Shown: positions 8,456-17,955, counted from the first letter of the stretch. The stretch is 64,000 nt of DNA from JACMQW01 sp964536965 (GCA_964536965.1 CAZIAL010000009.1:1-64000), one strand, 5' to 3'. The notes: generated from the sequence alone by a model not told the origin. Translations and numbers: made by a program.

Positions 8456-9658
8456 ATGGACGCCTTCCCCCAATCGGGCGAGAACGAAAAAATCTTAAAG
8501 GGACTCGTGGTCCAGGATCTAGCGCGGGGCGGCAATGGAGTCGCACGGCTCGATGGCAGAGTCCTATTCGTTCCGCTCACGATGCCCGGGGACGTCATCT
8601 CGGCGCGGATCGTCTCCGTCGACAAACGGTTTGCGACCGCCGAACTCGTCGAAATCGAAGCGCCCTCGCCCTCGCGCGCGGAGCCCCCGTGCCCGGTTTT
8701 CGGTATTTGCGGAGGATGCACCTGGCAGCATGTTCCCTACGAAAAGCAGTGGGCCACGAAACGCGACGGCGCGCTCCACGCGCTTTCGCGAACCGGCATC
8801 GTCTTCGAAGGCCGAGTCGAAGAATTCCCCGCGCTCGATGCGTGGCACTACCGAAATCGGATCCAACTTCGCGCCCGGCCCGCGGTCACCGGATCCGGCG
8901 TGGATCTCGGTTTTTTCGCGCGCCGGTCGAAGGATCTGGTTTCGGTCGAACACTGTTACATCGCACGACCAGAGTTGAACGCGAAGCTGCCCGAAATTCG
9001 CGCGCAGGCCGAGACCGCGATCGCCGCGAGGCTGGCGAAGGGAGAACCGCGGCCGGAATCTAAAATCGAAGTCGAAGTCCTTCCGGACGGCACGACTCGC
9101 GAAATGTGGAACGCTCCGCACGGCGCGATGGGGTTTCGCCAGGTGAATGACGCGCAGAACGACCGGATGTGCGAGTATGTGCGCGGAAATCTTTCCGCTG
9201 GTGCGCATCTCCTCGACCTTTACGGTGGCGCCGGAAATTTCTCTTACGACGACGCGGCGAAATACGCCTTCGTCGAATGCGTCGACGTCGGTTCTCCCGA
9301 AGGCGGATTCTCCGGTCAGCCCGAGAACTATCGATTCTTTAAGACTGACGTCGCCCGCTGGCTCGACCGCCGCGCGAAGGAATTCGGAAAAGGCGTTTTC
9401 AAGCCGAAAGGTTCGGTGGAAGTCGTACTCGATCCGCCCCGCGAGGGACTCGCGGATCAGTCGAACAAGATCGCGGGTGCGCTCGCCGAACTCGGTGCCC
9501 GGAAGATCATCGCGATCGGCTGCGATGCGGACGCTTGGGCTCGAGACCTGTCCAGGCTCGCGAAACATGGCTGGAAAATCGAGAAAATCGCGATCTTCGA
9601 CCTATTCCCGCAGACTCCGCATGTGGAGTCGATCGCGGTCCTAGTTCGAACCGGCTGA
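8456..9658 (+). CDS. TrmA/RlmD-family class I RNA m5U methyltransferase
   Basis: This predicted SAM-dependent methyltransferase makes 5-methyluridine in RNA. The N-terminus reads as a TRAM domain. The iron-sulfur ligands are in CPVFGICGGCTWQ (about residues 79-91), with a further Cys in VEHCY. The Rossmann motif LLDLYGGAGNFS binds SAM, and LDPPREGL followed by the Cys of AIGCDADAWARDL fits the catalytic region. At 400 residues it is near normal size. Whether the target is 23S rRNA or tRNA cannot be told from sequence alone. Its end overlaps the convergent lipoprotein gene by 18 bases. Confidence 0.88.
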   Translation: MDAFPQSGENEKILKGLVVQDLARGGNGVARLDGRVLFVPLTMPGDVISARIVSVDKRFATAELVEIEAPSPSRAEPPCPVFGICGGCTWQHVPYEKQWATKRDGALHALSRTGIVFEGRVEEFPALDAWHYRNRIQLRARPAVTGSGVDLGFFARRSKDLVSVEHCYIARPELNAKLPEIRAQAETAIAARLAKGEPRPESKIEVEVLPDGTTREMWNAPHGAMGFRQVNDAQNDRMCEYVRGNLSAGAHLLDLYGGAGNFSYDDAAKYAFVECVDVGSPEGGFSGQPENYRFFKTDVARWLDRRAKEFGKGVFKPKGSVEVVLDPPREGLADQSNKIAGALAELGARKIIAIGCDADAWARDLSRLAKHGWKIEKIAIFDLFPQTPHVESIAVLVRTG

Positions 9659-10867
9659 CTTGGCCGCGACGAACTCCGCGAGTTTCCCGCAGTCCGGGAG
9701 GCCCTTCGCAAAAGCTTCGATCGCCGGCAGCAAGTTTCCTTCGGTGAACGCCGCCGGAAATTCCCGTTTCTTCCCGCCGTGGGCGAAGATGTACGTGAGC
9801 TTCCCCGCGCCTTCCTTCTTCTTATCTTCGGCGATGCGATAATCGAGCGTCGCCGCATCCTTCGTTTCGGCGTAAGCCAGGCGATAACCGAGATCGAAGA
9901 ACGCCCGCATCACGAGCGGATGGATGTCGGGCTTTAGGAACCGAACCGAACATTTCGGATCGAGGATCGTCGCGATCAGCATCTGGTTCGACGAATCGGC
10001 GGGAAACTCTTGCCCGTCGGATTCTTTTTTCACTTTGCCCTGCGTGACCGAGAGGAGAACGAACTCGTTCCGGCCCGTCTCGGGATTGAAACGCAATCCT
10101 CCGCTGGTATTCGCGGTCCCCGTCAGCGTCGTACCTTCTTTTGCGTCGAATTTCTTGATCTTCACTTCCGGTACCGAAAACGTGTATTCTTCCGGAGCGT
10201 CGCTCGTCTGCTTGATCGACATTTTTCCGTTCGACTCGAACTTGGCGAACGAGCTCACGACCGGGTTGCCCTGGAACTCCCATTCTTTCACTCCGGGGGG
10301 ACGTCCCGCGAGAAACGCGCGCTGGAAGCCCATGCCCGAGGCGATCAGGTTCGCGAGCATGTCGTCGTTCTTCAGGTAGTCGGCGAGTTTCGCTTTCGTC
10401 TTGTCCGCCTGCGCCTCGTTCCAGAGCGCTTTTGAAAAGGCGTCAAGACCTTCGGTGATGACAGCCTTATCCGCGACGATCTGGACGGTGAGCGGAATTC
10501 CCGCTCCCGCGGCGGTTCCGACGGATTCCCCCGGCGCAGACTGCCCGGACTTCGGACGCACGAGGCTGGCCGCCTGGTGAAAGAACGGAACGCGGACGAC
10601 GTACTTGCCCGCTTCGATTCTCTTCTCGATTTCGATCGAGTAGAAAATATCCACGCGCGATTTCATGTCGAGCGATGGCATCTCGGTACTCATCGAAAGC
10701 AGATTCATCCGGGGATGCACGGATTCGTCGAAGTACGGAACGGTCGATGGCCCGGTCGCGGGAGTGACGACGACCGGCTTCTTCGTACAGGAGGCGGCCC
10801 AGAGGCACGAGAAGATCAGAGCCCACATGGATACGCGGGCGTTTCGAAGAGAGGTGCGGACGTTCAT
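9641..10867 (-). CDS. Exported lipoprotein, unknown function
   Basis: The 408-residue product starts with a basic region, a hydrophobic stretch and a lipobox (WAASC, Cys about residue 27), so it should be a lipoprotein. The mature part shows beta-rich segments and no catalytic motif I know. It follows the chalcone-isomerase-like gene by three bases, so the two are surely co-transcribed and probably act together in the periplasm. Function unknown. Confidence 0.75.
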   Translation of the reverse strand: MNVRTSLRNARVSMWALIFSCLWAASCTKKPVVVTPATGPSTVPYFDESVHPRMNLLSMSTEMPSLDMKSRVDIFYSIEIEKRIEAGKYVVRVPFFHQAASLVRPKSGQSAPGESVGTAAGAGIPLTVQIVADKAVITEGLDAFSKALWNEAQADKTKAKLADYLKNDDMLANLIASGMGFQRAFLAGRPPGVKEWEFQGNPVVSSFAKFESNGKMSIKQTSDAPEEYTFSVPEVKIKKFDAKEGTTLTGTANTSGGLRFNPETGRNEFVLLSVTQGKVKKESDGQEFPADSSNQMLIATILDPKCSVRFLKPDIHPLVMRAFFDLGYRLAYAETKDAATLDYRIAEDKKKEGAGKLTYIFAHGGKKREFPAAFTEGNLLPAIEAFAKGLPDCGKLAEFVAAKSAGSN

Positions 10868-10870
10868 CGA

Positions 10871-11518
10871 TTATTCCGCTTTTCCGAGAAACTGCTTTTG
10901 GAGACGCTCCATGCCCGAGTCGGCCGGCTTGCCGAACCACATGAGCATCACCTTTTTACGCGTGCCGGCGGCGAAATCGGCGGATTGCACTTCGCCTTTG
11001 CTGTTCTCGAAGCGGATCGCCTCGGCGCCGTCTTTTTTCTGCTCGAAGACGATGGTGGTCGTGGATTTTTCCTTCACGTCCCCGCCTTTGGCGACCATAT
11101 CGAGAAGCGGTTTCACGGTCGGATCCGCTGGATCGATATCATTTTTCTGGAGCGAATCTTCGAAGCCCGAGATGAGCTTCTTGGTGTCGACGTCGCGCAC
11201 GAAAGTCAGGGTGACCGCTACGACCGGCTGGTCTGCCAGCGTCTGGGCCCCTTCAGCGACCGTCGCCGGGGGCGTTTTCAGCCCCGGGGTCGAAAAAATT
11301 TGCGCGACGTAAACATTTGCCCAAAAAAGGGCGACCTTCTTCTTTCGGATGCCGGCGGCGTACGGCTTGAGAGTCGTGGTTTTCCCATCGACTTGCACGG
11401 TCGCTTCCTCGGCCAATTTCACCTCGTGGACGACCTTCGTTCCGACTTTCGTGTCGAGAATCGCGGGGAATGCGAGAGAAGGGGCGAGGAGGAGAGCAAT
11501 CATCGAGAATCGGCGCAT
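10871..11518 (-). CDS. Periplasmic chalcone-isomerase-like protein
   Basis: This 215-residue product has a signal peptide (cleavage near AFPA). The mature part carries the family's opening pattern GIRKKKVALFWANVYVAQIF, then a conserved block of helices (FVRDVDTKKLISGFEDSL). Bacterial members of the chalcone-isomerase-like fold do not make flavonoids; they are thought to bind lipids or fatty acids, or have no known role. It is divergent from the TPR lipoprotein gene and heads a two-gene unit with the lipoprotein downstream. Confidence 0.72.
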   Translation of the reverse strand: MRRFSMIALLLAPSLAFPAILDTKVGTKVVHEVKLAEEATVQVDGKTTTLKPYAAGIRKKKVALFWANVYVAQIFSTPGLKTPPATVAEGAQTLADQPVVAVTLTFVRDVDTKKLISGFEDSLQKNDIDPADPTVKPLLDMVAKGGDVKEKSTTTIVFEQKKDGAEAIRFENSKGEVQSADFAAGTRKKVMLMWFGKPADSGMERLQKQFLGKAE

Positions 11519-11558
11519 GGAATCCTTCTTTTTTCGTCGGTCTGATGAAGACCATTGT

Positions 11559-11588
11559 TTGACACTCTGAGCGGTAAGGCCTTAATCT
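11559..11588 (+). promoter_or_regulatory. Candidate sigma-70 promoter with -10 next to the start codon
   Basis: TTGACA (11559-11564), an 18-base spacer and TAATCT (11583-11588). The ATG of the TPR lipoprotein begins only 9 bases after the -10, with no Shine-Dalgarno between, so the transcript may be leaderless. The -10 match is modest. Confidence 0.4.
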
Positions 11589-11596
11589 TATAAGAA

Positions 11597-12391
11597 ATGT
11601 TTCTCGCACCCTACCTAAAAGCAAGTCTGATTCCTGCGCTGCTGTCGGTCCTTCTGGCCGTGGGTTGTGGCTCCGCGTCCAAATCGCGCGAAGATGGCCA
11701 AACGAAGACGCCGCGAGAACGCGCGCAACTTCTGATCGAGGCGGCGAACGGATCGATGATGGAAGGCGACCCGATCGGCGCGCTGCAGTTTCTTTCTCGC
11801 GCCGAAGCGCTCGACCCAAAATACGCGCCCATCTATCACGCGAAGGCGCTGGCGTTCTCCGTGCGCAAGGATTTTAGTCAGGCCCTCTCCGAGATGAAGA
11901 AGTCCGTCGATCTCGATCCCGAGAATCCGTTCGCGCTGAACACGTACGGAAAATTTCTCCTGGATGCCGGGCGGCTCGACGAGGCCGAAGGTCCGCTCGC
12001 AAAAGCCGCCGCAAATCCGCTCTTTCGCGAATCGTATAAGGCCAATACGAACCTCGGAATTCTTTACTACCGGAAGAACGATTTGGAGCGCGCGGACCAG
12101 CGCTTTCAGCGTGCGATCAACGACGATGCTGCGAATTCATGCATCGCTTATTATTACCGGGGCCATTTATTCGTACGGAAGAATAATCTCGCCGAGGCCG
12201 AAAAGCTCTATCAGCGCGCGACCCAGAAACAGTGCGCGGCCTTCGCGGACGCCCACCTGGCCGTGGGGATGATGTACGAGCGCCAGGCGAAGAACGAAGA
12301 AGCGCGGAAGAAGTATCTCGAGCTGAAGCAGAACTTTCCTGACTCGAAAGCCACGGAAACCGCGATGGAGCGCTTGAAAAAACTTCCATGA
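11597..12391 (+). CDS. TPR-repeat lipoprotein, PilF/PilW-like
   Basis: This 264-residue protein has a lipoprotein signal (lipobox AVGC, Cys about residue 24) and then about six tetratricopeptide repeats (for example YAPIYHAKALAFSVRKDF and AFADAHLAVGMMYERQAKNEEARKKY). In type IV pilus systems PilF/PilW-type lipoproteins with this layout pilot the secretin to the outer membrane. The following RodZ-like gene, overlapping by ATGA, matches the common pilF/rodZ neighbourhood. A pilotin role is inference; a general TPR scaffold is possible. Confidence 0.75.
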   Translation: MFLAPYLKASLIPALLSVLLAVGCGSASKSREDGQTKTPRERAQLLIEAANGSMMEGDPIGALQFLSRAEALDPKYAPIYHAKALAFSVRKDFSQALSEMKKSVDLDPENPFALNTYGKFLLDAGRLDEAEGPLAKAAANPLFRESYKANTNLGILYYRKNDLERADQRFQRAINDDAANSCIAYYYRGHLFVRKNNLAEAEKLYQRATQKQCAAFADAHLAVGMMYERQAKNEEARKKYLELKQNFPDSKATETAMERLKKLP

Positions 12392-13545
12392 CCGAAGACC
12401 GCAAACCCAGTCTCGGGGAGTATCTTCGATCAGAGCGTGAAAAACGCGGGCTGACGATCGAACAGACTTCATCCGCAACGAAGATCGGGTTGAAGATCCT
12501 GCGGCAGCTGGAAGCGGATAAATATTCGGAGCTCCCCGCGCTTCCGTTCGTGCGCGGTTTCGTGCGCAATTATGGAAAGTTTCTCGGCCTTGATGGAGAA
12601 AAACTGCTGCGCGACTACGCGGGGTTCCTCGAAGAGCATTCGGGAGAGCGACCGAAGCGGGATGCCGGTCATAGCGGCTATGCTTTCGAGCGCCCCGAGG
12701 GAGAACAGAGTCGTAAGGTACTCTGGGGCGTGATGGCCGGGATGCTGATCTTCGGGGGCGCGGTCGTATTTCTGTTCAAGCCCTCGCTGAAACGAAAACA
12801 TCATGGTGCAGTCGAAAAATTAAAAGCAGTCCCGAGCGCGATTCCGAGCGCCCTGCCTTCAGGCGTGCCGAGTCCGGTCATCTCGGGGTCGCCGACGCCG
12901 TCCGGGACGCCGGTGGCGACTCCTTCCGCACTTCCGACTCCGGCCCCATCGGCGACCGCGGGTGGGGCCCCGTTCGTGCCACCTAAATCGCCGCTCGTCC
13001 TTGTCCCCAGTCCGCTTCCGGTGGCGAGCCCGAAAGGGACACCCTCTCCGGTCGTGACTCCGTCTCCGGTTACGGCCGCTCCGTCTCCGGTCGTGACTCC
13101 GTCTCCGACGGTGGCACCTACCGTAATTCCGACACCCGCAGCGAGTCTGACGCCGGCCGAAGATTTAAAACAAGATCCTCTTCAATCCGGGACGAATTAC
13201 CCTCCGAAAGAAGTGCGTTATCGGATGATTTTCCGCGCTAAGGCGGATGTTTGGGTTCGGTACCGCTGCGACACCAAACAAGTGATGAAGTTCGTCCTTA
13301 AGCAGGGAAAGATCCTCGTCCTGCGCGGAAAGCAGCGCGTCCACTTCCAAACTTCTAATTCCGAGTCGATTACTATGCAGATCAACGGCGGGCCGGAAAA
13401 ATTCATTTCAAACAGTCCGGCAACATTCGAATATGGTGGCAATTCCACGGTGATCTGGCCGTTGCAAGCTCGTGAAACTGCGGGAGAAAACTTTCCTGCC
13501 GGAGAACCGCTTCCGTTTACCCCAGGTCCTGAACTCGTTAATTAA
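12388..13545 (+). CDS. RodZ-like membrane protein (HTH_25, TM, Pro-rich linker, DUF4115)
   Basis: RodZ couples the cytoskeletal protein MreB to the cell-wall elongation machinery. Visible here are an N-terminal helix-turn-helix (about residues 8-70, GLTIEQTSSATKIGLKILRQLE and RGFVRNYGKFLGL), a single membrane helix (about 113-131) and a long linker of repeated PSP/TPSP units (about 145-260). The C-terminal beta domain (about 275-360, WVRYRC...VLRGKQRVHF) resembles DUF4115. The domain order and size fit RodZ. Its start overlaps the TPR lipoprotein stop by four bases. Confidence 0.85.
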   Translation: MTEDRKPSLGEYLRSEREKRGLTIEQTSSATKIGLKILRQLEADKYSELPALPFVRGFVRNYGKFLGLDGEKLLRDYAGFLEEHSGERPKRDAGHSGYAFERPEGEQSRKVLWGVMAGMLIFGGAVVFLFKPSLKRKHHGAVEKLKAVPSAIPSALPSGVPSPVISGSPTPSGTPVATPSALPTPAPSATAGGAPFVPPKSPLVLVPSPLPVASPKGTPSPVVTPSPVTAAPSPVVTPSPTVAPTVIPTPAASLTPAEDLKQDPLQSGTNYPPKEVRYRMIFRAKADVWVRYRCDTKQVMKFVLKQGKILVLRGKQRVHFQTSNSESITMQINGGPEKFISNSPATFEYGGNSTVIWPLQARETAGENFPAGEPLPFTPGPELVN

Positions 13546-13570
13546 ACTGAACTCATTCAGATGAGCTCAA

Positions 13571-13680
13571 GTTATCCCCACGAGTTTCGAAAGTTATCCC
13601 CACGAGCTAACTTATTGATATTGCACCTTTTATAGCCTTAGATCGGACCTTTTACACAATGAATAGAAAAGTTATCCACA
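13571..13680 (+). other. Cluster of DnaA-box-like 9-mers in a gene-free stretch
   Basis: Between the rodZ-like stop (13545) and the convergent permease stop (13820) are TTATCCCCA at 13572-13580 and 13594-13602, TTATCCACA (perfect DnaA-box consensus) at 13672-13680, and the one-mismatch TTTTACACA at 13650-13658. All are in the same orientation. The first two lie in a 15-base direct repeat (AGTTATCCCCACGAG) spaced 22 bases apart. An A+T-rich segment with CAATAAATAAACG follows at about 13719-13731. This looks like a replication-origin-type or DnaA-titration site. No dnaA, dnaN, gidA or parAB is adjacent, so oriC status is uncertain. Confidence 0.5.
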
Positions 13681-13819
13681 AAACACGCGTTTTTCTCGGG
13701 TTTTTCTGGATTTTCCGTCAATAAATAAACGTCTTTTCATCTGATCCGCCGCAAATTCCGGACTTTTGCCAAAAATTTGACGAAATCCTAAAGAAGGGTT
13801 GTTGAAAGAAGACGGCTCT

Positions 13820-14977
13820 CTACCAGGTGGTTTTCCGGTAGCCGCGAACACCGATGATCAGCAGCATGAGATTCGGGATGAGCATCGCGAGGAACGGCGG
13901 AAGTTTACCCGTATACGCCCAGTTTTCGCAGGCGGTCTGGAGGATATAGAAGGGGATGATGACCATGATCGCCGTCATGGCCGCCCCGGATCGTACTGCG
14001 CGACCCCGCACGGTTCCGTAGCCGATTCCAATGAGCACGAAGAGGAGGGGCGCGAGCGCGGTCATCCACCGTTTATAAATCTCCGTTCGAAATTCCCGGC
14101 GGCGCCGCGCGTCCGTTTCGGACTTCTGGAGTCTCTTCAGGGTGCTGTACGGCTGGTTCGTCGGTTTTCCGATCGCGGTGTTCGTACCTGCGTCCACGCG
14201 TAAGTAGACCTGGTACTCCCGGAAGTTCATTTTCTGGTAGGTCCCCTCGCGGATATCGTTCGAGTGGATGTTCCCATCGTAAAGTCGTAGAGCGATCGAA
14301 GCTCCGAGGTCAGATTCGACTTTCACCGGGACGATCTCGCCCGCGCGCGCGACGATGGCGAGCGGATTCTTCGGGTCCCGCTCGTCGTAGATGAAGACTT
14401 TCTCCAGTTCATTGGTCTTCTGATCGACCTTCTCGGCATAAACCAGGAGATCGAAGAAGCCCGACGTAAACGTACCTTCCTTGATCGTCGCGATGGGCTT
14501 GGTGTTCGTGAGCTGGAGAAGCGTGCCTTTCAGTTCGAATTTAGCGATCGGAACCCAATTCAGGTTCAGTCCGAGCGAGGTCGCGGCGACCACGGAGCTG
14601 AGCAGGAGCGCCGGCAACGCCAGCCGGTGGATGCTCATTCCGTTCGCTTTCATCGCCACGAGTTCGGAATCGGCCGACAACCGCCCGAAAGCGACGAGAA
14701 CGCTGATGAGGAAAGCGAGGGGTAAGGCGAGGGGGAGGAAGGATACGATCATCAGGGCGACCATCTTGAAAAGGATGGGGGCCGGGACGGAATGTTCGAT
14801 CAAGGCTTCAGCGAGCCGGAGCGTTTGGAACATCAGGAAGATGAACGAGAAGAAGACCAGCCCGCCAAGGAAAGGACCCGCGACCTCGCTTACGATATAG
14901 GCATCGAGTCTCAGCGGAATCAGGGCCTTTAGGCCGGATTTCCGCGGGGTACGCGGTTCGGGCTTCTTAGTAGGCAT
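13820..14977 (-). CDS. LptF/LptG-family permease (lipopolysaccharide export)
   Basis: The 385-residue protein has the YjgP/YjgQ layout. Three membrane helices near the N-terminus (about residues 30-125) are followed by a large periplasmic domain (about 130-300) and three C-terminal helices ending in GVRGYRKTTW. LptF and LptG form the membrane core of the LptB2FG transporter that extracts LPS for transport to the outer membrane. Only one of the pair is here. The gene overlaps the upstream sugar-phosphate transferase by 11 bases, so they are co-transcribed, linking surface polysaccharide and LPS functions. Confidence 0.85.
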   Translation of the reverse strand: MPTKKPEPRTPRKSGLKALIPLRLDAYIVSEVAGPFLGGLVFFSFIFLMFQTLRLAEALIEHSVPAPILFKMVALMIVSFLPLALPLAFLISVLVAFGRLSADSELVAMKANGMSIHRLALPALLLSSVVAATSLGLNLNWVPIAKFELKGTLLQLTNTKPIATIKEGTFTSGFFDLLVYAEKVDQKTNELEKVFIYDERDPKNPLAIVARAGEIVPVKVESDLGASIALRLYDGNIHSNDIREGTYQKMNFREYQVYLRVDAGTNTAIGKPTNQPYSTLKRLQKSETDARRRREFRTEIYKRWMTALAPLLFVLIGIGYGTVRGRAVRSGAAMTAIMVIIPFYILQTACENWAYTGKLPPFLAMLIPNLMLLIIGVRGYRKTTW

Positions 14978-16364
14978 TCTTGTTTACGAAGCCTTTCCAT
15001 AGGGTCATCCAGAGAATCTTCAGATCGAGCGCGTAAGACCAGTTTCGGATGTAGAAGAGGTCGCATTCGATTCGCGCTTCGAGCGAAGTGTCGCCCCGCC
15101 AGCCGTTCACCTGGGCCCACCCCGTGATCCCGGCTTTTACTTTATGGCGAAGCATATAATGGGGAATTTCGTCGCGGAATTTGTCGACGAAGACCGGTTG
15201 CTCCGGACGCGGTCCGACGAGCGACATCTCTCCTCGCAGGACATTCCAGAGCTGCGGGAGTTCGTCGATCGAGGTCGCACGGAGAAATGCACCGATGGGC
15301 GTTCGTCGGTCGTCGTTCGGGACGGTCCACCCGGAGCCCGACCGATCGGCGCCGACGCGCATGGAGCGGAACTTCCACATCTTGAACGATCGACCGTCCA
15401 GGCCGCAGCGTTCCTGGGAATAAAAAACGGGTCCGCGCGAGGTCAGTTTTACGAGGAGACCAACGAGGAGAAGGAGAGGGGAAAGGATCAGCAGGCCGAG
15501 CGTCGCCAGAGCGAAATCGGTCAGGCGTTTCGAGATGGCACCGATTCCGTCGAGCGGAGACTCGTTCAGCTTCACGATCGGCATTCCATCGAAATCCTCG
15601 ATCGCGCATCCGAGGGTTACATAGTCGTGGATGTCGGGTACGAGCTGGATATCGATCGCTTCGTCCTTAAGGGAGCTGAGAATCTCATCCAGGCGGTCCG
15701 CCAACTTCCTGGGAAGCGAGATCAATACCTGGTCCGGGCGGTGTTTCTCCATGGCCACGGGGAGATCTTCGAAGTTCCCGACCACGGGTACGTCCTGCAC
15801 CGATTTCGTCGCCGATCCAGGAGGAACGAGGACGCCCGCCACGGAGATGCCGATCTCCGGAAACCGCTTCAGCTTCCAGATCAGGGTCTCGACCGCCGGA
15901 CCCTCGCCCACGATGAGCGCGTGGCGGAGGTTGTATCCCTTTCGTCGCATCGACCGCAGAAGATTTCGGACCGCGAGGCGGAGGAAAAGGAGAGTGGATC
16001 CGCCCAGCACGCCGAAGTAGAGCATGACCCCGCGCGAGTACTTGTATTCGGCGAAAAGATAGGTCATCGCGATGAAAAGAAGCATCGCAAACGAATGCGC
16101 TCGGAGGACGAGGAAGGCCTCGTGGGTTCTGCGTAACATTCGCTGCGATCGATAAAGTTTGGCGGATGCGAAAACGGTCTGCCAGAGAATCACGATGAGT
16201 GGCGTCAAAGAAGCGTATCGGGAAAACTCGGGAAAGCCCTTCGTCACTTCGATCAGCGGCAGATTAAAACGAAGCCAATACGCCGCGAGCCAGGCCAGCG
16301 CGATGACGCATGCGTCTACAGCGCGGTAAGTAAGGCCTACGGTTTGGTGGTAACGCTTCAACAT
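14967..16364 (-). CDS. Undecaprenyl-phosphate sugar phosphotransferase (WcaJ/EpsE type)
   Basis: This polyprenyl-phosphate hexose-1-phosphate transferase would start the lipid-linked repeat unit of an exopolysaccharide or O-antigen. There are four to five N-terminal membrane helices (about residues 15-130), then a CoA-binding-like Rossmann domain (ALIVGEGPAVETL), a further helix (about 280-302) and the catalytic bacterial sugar transferase domain. The catalytic domain shows KMWKFRSMR, SIDELPQLWNVLRGEMSLVGPRP and KAGITGWAQVNG. Length 465 matches the WcaJ/CpsE class. It is divergent from pepA. Confidence 0.92.
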   Translation of the reverse strand: MLKRYHQTVGLTYRAVDACVIALAWLAAYWLRFNLPLIEVTKGFPEFSRYASLTPLIVILWQTVFASAKLYRSQRMLRRTHEAFLVLRAHSFAMLLFIAMTYLFAEYKYSRGVMLYFGVLGGSTLLFLRLAVRNLLRSMRRKGYNLRHALIVGEGPAVETLIWKLKRFPEIGISVAGVLVPPGSATKSVQDVPVVGNFEDLPVAMEKHRPDQVLISLPRKLADRLDEILSSLKDEAIDIQLVPDIHDYVTLGCAIEDFDGMPIVKLNESPLDGIGAISKRLTDFALATLGLLILSPLLLLVGLLVKLTSRGPVFYSQERCGLDGRSFKMWKFRSMRVGADRSGSGWTVPNDDRRTPIGAFLRATSIDELPQLWNVLRGEMSLVGPRPEQPVFVDKFRDEIPHYMLRHKVKAGITGWAQVNGWRGDTSLEARIECDLFYIRNWSYALDLKILWMTLWKGFVNKNAY

Positions 16365-16440
16365 GATTTTGCTCAGTCGGATTTTGATCTATGTTAGTTG
16401 AATCGTTCGATTTCAGAAACAGAAACGGAGTCTCTCGCCC

Positions 16441-17955
16441 ATGATTCAGCTCCCTCGATTCGAGGCAAAAACCGCAACCCAAAAATCCGATGTCGATGTC
16501 GTCTTCGTCGTCCAGGATACGGGTAAAAAGCCGATCCCTCCCCGGGGCTCGTATGCGGGGTGGGTCGAAAAGTTTCGAAAAGGCGAGTCGTTCACGGGCC
16601 GTCCGGGCCAAGTCGCCGTGGTTCCGTTCGGCGGCAAAGGGGGGGCGGCAAACGTCGCGTTCGTGGGTTTGGGGCCCGTTTCCGAAATTACGGTCGAAAA
16701 GATCCGCCAGTCGGGTGCCTACACGCTTTCCCGGCTGAGCGCGGACAAGTTTGAATCGGCGCAGATCCTCATCGACACCCTGCTTGAAATCAAAGGAATT
16801 GAAAAGGACGGGGTGACCGCCGAAAAGCTGATCCACGCTTTCGCCGAAGGCTTCGCGATGTCGTCTTACAAATTCGATAAATATCGAAAAAATTCGAAGG
16901 ACGAAATCGTGGGCCCGAAAAAAGTCCTGTTTTTCTCGAAAAACAAGGAAGTGAAATCCGTGCTCGCTTCCGCGATCGCGGATGCCCTCGTCGTCGCCGA
17001 ATGCATGAGCGTGACCCGGGACTGGTCCAACGAACCGTCGAATTACGGAACGCCGGAATATTACGCGAAGGAATCGCAGCGGATCGCGAAGGCCTATGGC
17101 ATCGGCTGCAAGGTTCTGACCGAAGCCGAAGCCCGCCGCGAAAAAATGGGTCTCTTCCTCTCCGTGAGCGAAGGTTCCGATCGCGAAGCGCGCATGGTGG
17201 TGCTGGATTACCATCCGAAAGGCTCGAGCAAAACGGTCGCGCTCGTCGGAAAAGGCGTCACTTTCGACAGCGGCGGTATCTCGATCAAGCCGTCCCTAAA
17301 GATGGAGGATATGAAGCACGATATGACGGGTGCGGCGACGATGATGGGAGCGATTCTGCTCGCCGCGCGCCGAAAGGTGAAGAACCGCGTGATCGCGATC
17401 CTCGCGTTCACCGAGAACATGCCAAGCGGAAACGCCACCCAGCCGGGGAACGTTATCTACGGGCGCGCCGGAAAATCCGTCGAAATCATCAACACGGACG
17501 CGGAAGGACGATTGGTCCTGGCGGACGCGCTCGATTACGCGCATGACTTCAAGCCGGACGTGATCGTCGACGCCGCCACGCTCACCGGCGCGTGCGGAGT
17601 GGCGCTGGGAAAACATTGCGCGGCCTTGCTCTCGAACGACGAAGCGCTCGCGACGCAGATCCACGGCATCGCGATGGAGAACTTCGAACGGGTCTGGGAA
17701 CTTCCGATGTACGACGAATACTTCGAAGATCTGAAATCGGACGTCGCGGACATGAAAAACTCGGCGAATGATCCGCTCGGCGGAACGATTCGGGGAGGGA
17801 TCTTCCTGAAGCAGTTTATCCGAAAAGATATGCCATGGGCCCATCTCGATATCGCATATACGGCGAACAATATGGGGCAACTCCCGTACTTTCCGAAGCG
17901 CGGGGCGAGTGGGATGCATGTGCGGACGCTCGCCCAGTTCGCCGCTGACTACTAG
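16441..17955 (+). CDS. pepA: Leucyl aminopeptidase (M17)
   Basis: A cytosolic two-metal aminopeptidase that removes N-terminal residues from peptides. The M17 signature NTDAEGRL is present, along with GKGVTFDSGGISIKPS (metal ligands and catalytic Lys) and the DAATLTGAC segment. Length 504 is typical. ACGGAG lies about 12 bases before the ATG. In some bacteria PepA also binds DNA; nothing here addresses that. Confidence 0.96.
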   Translation: MIQLPRFEAKTATQKSDVDVVFVVQDTGKKPIPPRGSYAGWVEKFRKGESFTGRPGQVAVVPFGGKGGAANVAFVGLGPVSEITVEKIRQSGAYTLSRLSADKFESAQILIDTLLEIKGIEKDGVTAEKLIHAFAEGFAMSSYKFDKYRKNSKDEIVGPKKVLFFSKNKEVKSVLASAIADALVVAECMSVTRDWSNEPSNYGTPEYYAKESQRIAKAYGIGCKVLTEAEARREKMGLFLSVSEGSDREARMVVLDYHPKGSSKTVALVGKGVTFDSGGISIKPSLKMEDMKHDMTGAATMMGAILLAARRKVKNRVIAILAFTENMPSGNATQPGNVIYGRAGKSVEIINTDAEGRLVLADALDYAHDFKPDVIVDAATLTGACGVALGKHCAALLSNDEALATQIHGIAMENFERVWELPMYDEYFEDLKSDVADMKNSANDPLGGTIRGGIFLKQFIRKDMPWAHLDIAYTANNMGQLPYFPKRGASGMHVRTLAQFAADY

